Below, one piece after another: positions 56,410 through 64,000 of a stretch of DNA of 64,000 nt (its first letter is position 1; the number at the start of each line of letters is the position of its first letter). The notes below the pieces were generated by a model. That model ran no database searches. It had not been told where the DNA came from and worked only from the letters and a program-made list of their open reading frames with translations. The translations under genes and the position numbers were made by a program. The DNA is from Mytilus galloprovincialis. Taxonomy: Eukaryota; Mollusca; Bivalvia; Mytilida; Mytilidae. The stretch covers positions 87,887,795-87,951,794 of the forward strand of contig NC_134843.1 of the NCBI RefSeq assembly GCF_965363235.1. Reading direction: 5' to 3'.

Positions 56410-56720
56410 AGGTGCCTATGTTATATTCAGAGGCTGTGTTCAGTTTGTCTGAAATTGCCAGTGTTATAATCAGAGTCTGTGTTTGGTATTGTCAGAAATT
56501 GCCAATGTTATATTCAGAGACTGTTTTCAGTTTGTCAGAAATTGTCAATGTTATATTCAGTCTGTGTTCAGTGTTGTCAGAAATTACCTATGTTATATTC
56601 AGAGTATGTGGTCAGTTTGTCAGAAATTGCCAATGTTAAATATTTGGGGTCTGTGTTTAGTATATCAAAAATTGTCAATGTTCTATTAAGTGGATGTTCA
56701 GTATGTCAACAATTCCCCTG
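56410..56720. repeat. CMIP: Diverged tandem repeat (about 50-bp unit) before CMIP exon 3
   Basis: Words CAATGTTATATTCAGAG, CTGTGTTCAGTTTGTC and AGAAATTGCC recur about six times at 43-56-bp steps. The overlapping open frames here (such as FVRNCQCYIQ) are translations of the repeat. It ends about 30 bases before the acceptor of exon 3. Confidence 0.85.
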
Positions 56721-56748
56721 TTAATAGTTATTGTTGTTTATTTTTCAG

Positions 56749-56799
56749 GCACACAATTCCTACTTAAGAGATCAGTGGTTACACTCTATACTGTGGAAG
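56749..56799 (+). CDS. CMIP: CMIP, exon 3: end of PH domain helix
   Basis: It codes for 17 residues, 180-196: AHNSYLRDQWLHSILWK. Human is AANSYLRDQWFHSLQWK. The Trp in RDQW is the conserved Trp of the C-terminal PH helix. The exon is bordered by TTATTTTTCAG and GTATGT and is in phase 0 on both sides. Confidence 0.93.
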
Positions 56800-57044
56800 G
56801 TATGTATAAATTACAGAATATGATGCGTTACCAAAATAATAAAGAACTAATTTTTCAAGAATCTGTACAATGAACTCATCTTAAATACCATGTATGCCAG
56901 AAGTGCATTTCGTCTACTAAAGACTCATCAGTGACACTCGAATCAAAAGATGTTAAAAAGGCCAAATAAGGTACGAAGTTGAAGAGCATTGAGGACCAAA
57001 ACAATACGGCTAAGGTAATCTATTCCTGAGGTAGAAAAGCCTCA

Positions 57045-57276
57045 GGCCAAATAAAAATATATGTGTGGTTCCAGTAACCCTACCGTCCCTACTTTTTCGG
57101 CTTAAAATAGCCTACCCTAAAGATTTTATTGTAATTTTTCATTAAGCACTGTTAAAGTCAGAATGTTGCTCCCATAGACTCAATGTAAAAAAAAACATAA
57201 AATAAAAAAAAATCCCTACCTACCTACCCTAACTTTTTTTCAGATGTAACTGGAACCACACATACTTTTTAGCTCA
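57045..57276. mobile_element. MITE with ATGTGTGGTTCCAGT ends
   Basis: ATGTGTGGTTCCAGTAACC at 57061 and TGTAACTGGAACCACACAT ending near 57273 are inverted copies. The inside has CCTACC-rich and A-rich stretches. It is the first part of the insertion in the older element. Confidence 0.75.
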
Positions 57277-57280
57277 CCTG

Positions 57281-59190
57281 TCCCGAAGGGACAAGTGAGC
57301 TTATGCCATCACTTGGCGTCCGTCGTCGTCCGTCGTCTTTCGTCCGTCGTCTGTCGTCTGTCGTCCGTCGTCTGTCGTCGTCTGTCGTCGTAAACTATTT
57401 CAAGAATCTTCTCCTCTGAAACTACTGGGCCAAATACTTTCAAACTTTCACTGAATGTTCCTTAGGGTATCTACTTTATAAATTGTATCCGAAGTTTTGA
57501 TCTATCAACAAACATGGTCGCCATTGCTAAAAATAGAACATAGGGGTCAAATGCAGTTTTTGGCTTATAACTCAAAAACCAAAGCATTTAGAGCAAATCT
57601 GACATGGGGTAATATTGTTTATCTGGTCAAGATCTATCTGCCCTGAAATTTTAAGATGAATCAGACAACCCGTTGTTGGGTTGCTGCCCCTGAATTGGTA
57701 ATTTTAAGGAAATTTTGCTGTTTTTGGTTATTATCTTGAATATTATTATAGATAGAGATAAACTGTAAACAGCAATAATGTTCAGCAAAGTAAGATTTAC
57801 AAATAAGTCAACATGACGGAAATGGTCAGTTGACCCCTTTAGGAGTTATTGCCCTTTATAGTCAATTTTTAACCATTTTTCGTAAATCTTAGTAATCTTT
57901 TACAAAAATCTTCTCCTCTGAAACTACTGGGCCAAATACTTCCAAACTTTAACTGAATGTTCCTTAGGGTATCTAGTTTGTAAATTGTATCCGAAGTTAT
58001 GATCTATCAACAAACATGGTCGCCATTGCTAAAAATAGAACATAGGGGTCAAATGCAGTTTTTGGCTTATAACTCAAAAACCAAAGCATTTAGAGCAAAT
58101 CTGACATGGGGTTATATTGTTTATCAGGTCAAGATCTATCTGCCCTGAAATTTTCAGATGAATCAGACAACCTGTTGTTGGGTTGCTGCCCCTGAATTGG
58201 TAATTTTAAGGAAATTTTGCTGTTTTTGGTTATTATCTTGAATATTATTATAGATAGAGATAAACTGTAAACAGCAATAATGTTCAGCAAAGTAAGATTT
58301 ACAAATAAGTCAACATGACGGAAATGGTCAGTTGACCCCTTTAGGAGTTATTGCCCTTTATAGTCAATTTTTAACCATTTTTCGTAAATCTTAGTAATCT
58401 TTTACAAAAATCTTCTCCTCTGAAACTACTGGGCCAAATACTTCCAAACTTTAACTGAATGTTCCTTAGGGTATCTAGTTTGTAAATTGTATCCGAAGTT
58501 ATGATCTATCAACAAACATGGTCGCCATTGCTAAAAATAGAACATAGGGGTCAAATGCAGTTTTTGGCTTATAACTCAAAAACCAAAGCATTTAGAGCAA
58601 ATCTGACGTCGGGTAATATTGTTTATCAGGTCAAGATCTATCTGCCCTGAAATTTTCAGATGAATCAGACAACCTGTTGTTGGGTTGCTGCCCCTGAATT
58701 GATAATTTTAAGGAAATTCTCCTGTTTTTGTTTATTATCTTGAATATAATTATAGATAGAAATAAACTGTAAACAGCAATAATGTTCAGCAAAGTAAGAT
58801 CTTCAATTAAGTCAATTTGACCAAAATTGTCAATTGACCCCTTAAGGAGTTATTGCCCTTTAAAGACTTTTTTCACAATTTGTTCATCATGTTGACTTAC
58901 TTTAAAAAATCTTCTCCTTTGAAACTGCTGTATATTTCAGCCAAACTTAGGCTAAATGAGTTTCAGAGTATCTAGTATAAATTTTATATTTTATTTCCTT
59001 GTATGTCAAGAAACATAGCTCCTATGGCTAAAATAGAACATAGGAGAAAATGATTATTTTTTTTGGCTTTTGAAGAAAATAGGACGATCCAAAAAACATT
59101 TAAATAAATTGAAAAGCCAAAATAATCATTGATGAGAGATTTAACCAAAAGAATTAAGGTGAGCGATTCAGGCTCTTGAGAGCCTCTTGT
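57281..59190 (+). repeat. AGCTCACCTG modular element with 502-bp modules
   Basis: It opens with AGCTCACCTGTCCCGAAGGG and ACAAGTGAGCT, a strong hairpin, then a (CGTCGTC)-rich run. Modules start with CTTCTCCTCTGAAACTACTG at 57408, 57910 and 58412, and with a diverged, shorter one at 58911 (steps 502, 502, 499). The second and third modules are almost identical. It ends with GGCTCTTGAGAGCC, a second hairpin, then TCTTGTTT. From memory this is a very abundant bivalve repeat. No coding capacity. Confidence 0.88.
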
Positions 59191-60284
59191 TTATTTGGCC
59201 GTAGTATTTCAAAAATTCAAAGTTTTGTTAACAGTTAATTTATGATTATGAACATATCAATGATTACTCAAGTCAACACAGAAGTACAAATTTTAAAAAT
59301 ATTTTTGTGTACTTAAGTTCCTTTCGTTTGATTTCTTATGTCTTTCTCTTTCATTCATGTCCTCAAAAAAACCTTTATGGTGGTACATAATACATCAAAT
59401 CACTTACTGCTATCTAATATATGATTGTATGTAAAGACTTTTGATAAATTCCAGCTAAGTTTGATATAGACAAATTGGTGCACTATATAAACAACAGTAG
59501 TTTTCTGTAAGAAATAAATTACAAGTGCATGTCGGTGAAGCAGCACATGCTAGTTACATAAGAAATACTTCAAATGATACAACACAATCAATCACATTCC
59601 ATATTTTAAAGCTTTTAACAAAAGTACACCATTAGTCAGATTCTATATTTTGAAGCTTTGCAAAAAAGTAAAGTATAAATAAAATTGCATGTTTTAAAGC
59701 TTTTCACAAAAGTACGCCATAAATCATAACATCCAATTTTTTACAATTGATAAATAGACTATTTTCATATGACCTACTTTTGACTCCAGAGTTTATGTTG
59801 TTCTACAGATTACCTACTCTGTGATAGAACATTCATGTACTTTTGTCAGACAACTACATTTGTAAAAGAAGTCAAATCAAACTTGCAATTTTTGCAATTT
59901 TCAATACATGACTAAATTGTCTGATCGCTGCTATTTTTTCCAAAATTGAAGCAATTTTAAGTTTGATATTACATTTTTATTAAGTTGTTCATACTTGCCC
60001 CACTACCAGAAAATCTTATTTCCAAGTAGGTAACCTGTCGAAAAATTATATAAATTCTAAAGTCATTAATATGAAAACAGTTTACTTGATTTAAATTTGA
60101 TCCAGAGATAATTTCAAACAGCCAGTATGCATTGAAGCCAGGCACAGGTAGTTTGCTTAGGTTGAATTTACTATCTGAGCAATTTTTTTTAAATGAAATC
60201 AATAATTGATCAAATTAAGATAAAGGTAACCACTGACTTGCAAGAAAAAAAAGAAAACACAGATTATGTTTCTATGTCCCTACC

Positions 60285-60690
60285 TAATGGAGGGGGCCTT
60301 CAGTTTTACTCTTTTTCGTTGGTTTTCTGATGAGTACATCCCAAAATTGATTTCTTTTCTCTAACTTTAGTTTTCCTCAACCAACTGTTATGAAACTTAT
60401 ACACAATGCTTATTACCACGAAACACAGATAAAATTTTAATTTTGATGGCATCATTTATATTATTCTACATTTATGTATCTTTACAACTGGAAATGCTGA
60501 ATTTTTCGATTCCATTCTCTAATTTTAGTTAGCCTCTTGAAACCAATTGCAAATGTTAAGAAACTTATCAATGCTTATTACCACCAAAATCAGATCAAGT
60601 ACAAATTTGGGTAGTGTCACTTTTACCATTCTTGAGCTATGTTTGTTTGTAAAGTTATATGCCATCTGTTTCCTATATGGAAACATTCCA
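60285..60690. repeat. Diverged modular repeat (TTATGAAACTTATACACAATG family)
   Basis: Two modules with TCTCTAACTTTAGTTTTCCT/TCTCTAATTTTAGTTAGCCT, AACTTATACACAATGCTTAT and TATTACCAC lie about 180 bp apart. The same wording is at 25161-25560. Confidence 0.55.
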
Positions 60691-61042
60691 ATTTATTGTT
60701 TGTAAAAATTGTACCAAACAGAAGAAAATGTTTCATGAATACTTGATAACTACAATACTATACTGTAAATACTTAAATTAATGTGTCTATTATTGTGTCT
60801 CCTTGACTGTAATGCAAAAATGTGAAATCTTATTAAGGCGATTGCAAAAGTTTGATCAAGGAAAATCACCACTGAAATTATGAATGTGAGTTTCTATTAT
60901 TGCGCATCTGATACAGTTCCATTTTTTGCATTGATAAAACCATTGCAATAATTTCTGAATTTGCAGTAGCTGTTGTTATAAATGTTATAATTAGATTAGC
61001 TATCAATATTGTTATGCAACAGTTATTATTTTTCCTTTCCAG

Positions 61043-61114
61043 AGGCATATGTACAAATATGAGAAGATTTTAAAGAGTGCAAGGAGACCAGAAGTTTTAT
61101 TAAAAGAGATTAAG
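61043..61114 (+). CDS. CMIP: CMIP, exon 4
   Basis: It codes for 24 residues, 197-220: RHMYKYEKILKSARRPEVLL and KEIK. Human reads [20 protein letters not shown] and KEIR. The exon is preceded by TTTCCTTTCCAG and followed by GTAAAA and is in phase 0 on both sides. The next human residues (TLVDMALTSPLQDD) are not found in the remaining 2.9 kb, so the rest of the gene lies past the right edge. Confidence 0.92.
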
Positions 61115-64000
61115 GTAAAAATCAGTTTATTATTCCCCAGAGTAAGACTTAAGTATATTAAAGTCAAAGCATATTTAGTATAAACAGACCGATATATGAA
61201 TAGTGTTGTATCATTAGAACTTGATTATTCAGAACATTCATCTGATTGGACGATTTTTTGAAGAATCCCTAACTTGTTTACAGGGAAGGGCTTTATTTGA
61301 ACTGTTGATGCAAAAAGTTTTTAGTGTCCAAAACATAATGATCAGATCTAACAAACAGGAAGAGAGTGAAGCCTATTTAGATAAAAGGGAATATTTTATT
61401 GTACTGTTAGTTCAGCTTGGTAAATAATTTCATAAAGAAGAAACTTAACTCAAAAAACTTTCATAACAATTCTTAGAATAGCTGATACTATTCAATTTTT
61501 AATCAAAATAAATGTAAATAGGTGAGGCTTGTTCACAAATGCCATTTAAATACTAGAACATTCATTATGCTGTCAAGTTTAAGCAACCAGCATAGGAACA
61601 TCCAGGAGATGACAAGTTGTTTTCTTCAAAATAAAACAAAATTATTTGGCAAATTTTAGAAGAAAGAAAAATACTTGTAATTGAAGTAAATTCGGTCTTG
61701 GAAACTGTAATCATATATTTGAAAAATTAACTGTTTTTCAGTGTTATCAGGCAAATTTTGGTTAAGAGTGTCAGCATTTTAAATATTAATTCATAGTTAT
61801 TACAATACACAATGTAATGAGAGTTTAATGGCGTGTCCAATATACAATTTAGTTCTTAGCTGTTGAGTCCGATTCTACTAGTTGTCATTTTGATAATAGA
61901 TATAATTTTATTATACTTCGAATCCATATTTCTGGTACATAATTTGGGAAATGCCCGTACTTTTGAGAGGTTTCGGATTACATTTTGAGAGTTTCCGATC
62001 ACATTTGAGAATTTGGGACTACGTTACTGATGGTTGGACATTCTCTTGTGATTTGAATTGTCAGCATCATGAAATATCAGGCCTTCTCAATAACATTTGT
62101 TAATAGGAATTACAAATGTCATTTCTATATTTGTCTGATTACATTGTCACCCAAAGGAAAAGACATCTAAACAGTGGAGCCAGTATTGTTCTGATTTTAT
62201 AAGCATTTTCTGTCATAAAACTTTGATATGGAAAATAACATTGATGGATGTTTTTATTAATTGTATTGTCAACAAGCTGTTCTATAAAAGCAGATTTGGT
62301 ATTTGATGTTGAATTACGCCGTTACTTTGCTATCATGACTGATGAATTTTTTTGCACAACACCAGATCTGATTGGTCACAGGAACCTAAGGCTTACTTAA
62401 TAAATGTGCGTTTCAGGAGCAGGTGTTGGCAGTGCCAACCTTTTTACTTGTTTAAATAGGTCTTACTGAAATAAAAATACATTTCAACGTTTACATGAAC
62501 ATATGTTTAAGGATGGACCATATCTACTTTTAACAAATAATTGCAGCCATGATCAAAGGTCTCCTTGCTGTGTTTTATTTAAAAGTGTAAAAAAAGGTTG
62601 CTATTTGCTGCCATCTAGATATAAATATGTTACATGATGCCATCAGAAACAAAATCTTCTTTCGTTTGTTTACATCTGCCCGCTGTGTTCTTGTATACAG
62701 TTTAGAGATAGATTTGTATGTTTACTAAACTTACAGATAGACATAAGCATTTGTTAGAGAAATGACGGAAGATTAGCCCTGTATATCACCTGCAAGTCAA
62801 TTATTGGCAGTTTGTGTGTATATCAGACGATTTAATCACCGCAAAATGAAATATACTTTCGTGGCAAGAAAGACTTCTAAAAGAAATAATCGATACAAAG
62901 TCAGCCATAGTTAAGCTGTGTCAATTGTACTCTAGATGTTGTCAGAAATAAAATAAAAACATGTCAATAATTTGATAAAGATTATCTGGTTTAGTATTTA
63001 CAGATGCATGTAAATAACATGAGTACAATTTGTATGAGACCCAACAATAAATGATGCTTGTCTTTATAATGATATTTATATGGTCAATCAGGTAGACTCT
63101 GAAGTATTAATCCCTTTCCTGATTTCAATCTGTTTTCAGTACAGCATCTGTGACTTCATTACTAAATGTAATTTGTCAGTTTTCTTTGAATCAGATTTCC
63201 TGGAGAGGATTCAGTAAAGCTATTCTGTAAATTATAGATTTTTTCCTCTCTTAATAGATTATACCATATATGACTTGGTATGATTGCCTTTAATGAAGAC
63301 TGATTATCACTTTTAGATAAAACCATGATGCACATAAACAGGGAGTAAAAAAATTATAGAAAGGATTACTCTCAAAATAAAATTCACTTCTACTGTATTA
63401 AGGCAAAACATGCATATTTTGCTACTAACTATAAATTCATATTCATGATGCCAAAACAAAAAAAGACGAGCACTGGCAAAAGTGTTCATAGTTATTGCCA
63501 TAACAAAACAAGACAGGCAAAACTAGTTCTTATTTATTGCCACAACATAACATCAGGCAAAACTATTCATGTGTGTTGCCATAACAAAACAAGACTTACA
63601 AAACTTGAAGTCATCTTTATTGCCAAAGCAGATATGATTTGGCAAAAATTGGTTGTACTGAGTACAGCAACAAAACTAAGGCCACTTCAATACTGAAAAG
63701 CAGCCATACTACATGTATGACTTAATCTGGTACCGCATAGTCATGCTAATTGCTGAAAAAAAATCTATTCTGTTTGTGCTGAGTACTAATACATTTGATA
63801 TCTGAGACAGTGCATCCCTTTTCAATACAATGCTAAAAACTAAATGTTTAAGGTGACAATAGTGAATTTAAAACAAATAGCATAGAGTGTATAAATGCCA
63901 TGAACATGTATTCTCGTAACATCATGAATAACAATCCACAGTTTGTTCCTTTAACAAACAAGGCTTTATGTGGTCAGTGGCTATATAACATTTATGTTTA
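61115..64000 (+). other. CMIP: CMIP intron 4 (incomplete)
   Basis: No further CMIP exon was found. The open frames at 61221-61427 and 63445-63696 have no CMIP similarity. A diverged repeat of about 41 bp lies at 63468-63640. Three lines near 61965-62015 repeat TTTGAGA-TTTCGGA-type words. The rest is AT-rich, with nothing recognised. Confidence 0.7.
63468..63640. repeat. Diverged 41-bp tandem repeat, four copies
   Basis: Units of the form GGCAAAACTATTCAT, then TTATTGCCATAACAAAACAA, recur at about 41-bp steps (CAAAAGTGTTCATAGTTATT, CAAAACTAGTTCTTATTTAT, CAAAACTATTCATGTGTGTT, CAAAACTTGAAGTCATCTTT). It causes the open frame with repeated YCHNKT. Confidence 0.8.

Larger units (their letters stand above)
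44858..56748 (+). other. CMIP: CMIP intron 2
   Basis: This 11.9-kb phase-0 intron ends in TTATTTTTCAG. It carries a dispersed repeat (46026-46155), a 48-bp duplication (46407-46506), the TAAAGTGCGATGG element (47348-48600), two minisatellites (49519-51244 and 53682-55431), several common mussel repeats and a tandem repeat that ends only a few dozen bases before exon 3. 44858-46020, 46560-47340, 48601-49400, 51493-52625 and 55440-56110 are AT-rich, with nothing recognised. Confidence 0.8.
56885..59305 (+). repeat. GACTCATCAGTGACG element split by a 2.15-kb insertion
   Basis: The left part 56885-57044 (AGACTCATCAGTGACACTCG, GAAGAGCATTGAGGACC, ATACGGCTAAGGTAATCTAT, GAAAAGCCTCA) continues at 59201-59305 (TAGTATTTCAAAAATTCAAA, GTTTTGTTAACAG, TCAAGTCAACACAGAAGTA). 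In the copy at 7630-8006 these two parts are adjacent (GAAAAGCCTTAGTTTTTCGA, then AAGTTTTGTAAACAGG). The insertion is 57045-59200. Confidence 0.8.
56800..61042 (+). other. CMIP: CMIP intron 3
   Basis: This 4.2-kb phase-0 intron ends in TTTCCTTTCCAG. It holds a nested set of three repeats (56885-59305) and a diverged modular repeat (60285-60690). 59310-60280 and 60690-61042 are AT-rich, with nothing recognised apart from TTTTAAAGCTTTT-type words near 59605, 59650 and 59690. Confidence 0.8.

Noticed and set aside
56412-56724. Three overlapping open frames rich in Cys and Val
   Set aside because: They are different readings of the tandem repeat of about 50 bp.
61221-61427. Possible fifth CMIP exon
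   Set aside because: It shows no similarity to the human sequence after KEIR and no fitting acceptor. The frame also ends in a stop.
63445-63696. Open frame with repeated YCHNKT
   Set aside because: It is a translation of a diverged 41-bp tandem repeat.

Overview
The window looks like nuclear DNA of a marine bivalve, most likely a mussel of the Mytilus type. It is AT-rich, its two recognisable genes are split into small exons with consensus GT/AG borders and long introns, and nearly all the remaining sequence is made of repeats that I recognise from memory as typical of bivalves. That taxonomic call is from memory and was not checked by a search.

Layout. 1-11176: an unresolved set of possible exons at the left edge (525-1966), tandem and dispersed repeats, a tRNA-derived SINE (minus strand, 6066-6253), a decayed Penelope-type reverse-transcriptase fragment (6400-6960) and a decayed non-LTR retrotransposon with reverse transcriptase, zinc knuckle and a probable restriction-like endonuclease tail (7148-9690). 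A third repeat is inserted in that last element. 11177-24025: a complete seven-exon cathepsin Z/X gene on the plus strand. It adds up to exactly 302 codons plus stop, and the human protein has 303 residues. 24026-37337: about 13 kb of intergenic DNA holding several modular repeat families, two array-like elements, a probable hAT-type element and a palindromic-ended element. 37338-64000: the first four coding exons of the orthologue of CMIP (C-Maf-inducing protein), coding for a long acidic N-terminus and the PH domain. The gene runs off the right edge. Its introns hold two large minisatellites (53-bp and 56-bp units), several inverted-repeat elements and a nested pile of three repeat families.

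The two genes lie head to tail on the same strand and show no sign of functional linkage: one codes for a lysosomal cysteine carboxypeptidase, the other for a signalling adaptor.

The most unusual signals are: (1) a group of unrelated elements that share one plan, inverted ends enclosing an array of a 12-16 base motif at short spacing (27889-28020, 30865-31066, 34783-35007, 41640-42725, 47348-48600); (2) a cathepsin Z whose propeptide has no cysteine, although the family is known for a propeptide Cys bound to the active-site Cys; (3) a near-identical 97-bp tandem duplication of the end of cathepsin Z exon 4 with its splice donor; (4) modular repeat families that share terminal hairpins, a CGTC/CGTT-rich stretch and a ladder of 160-500 bp modules.
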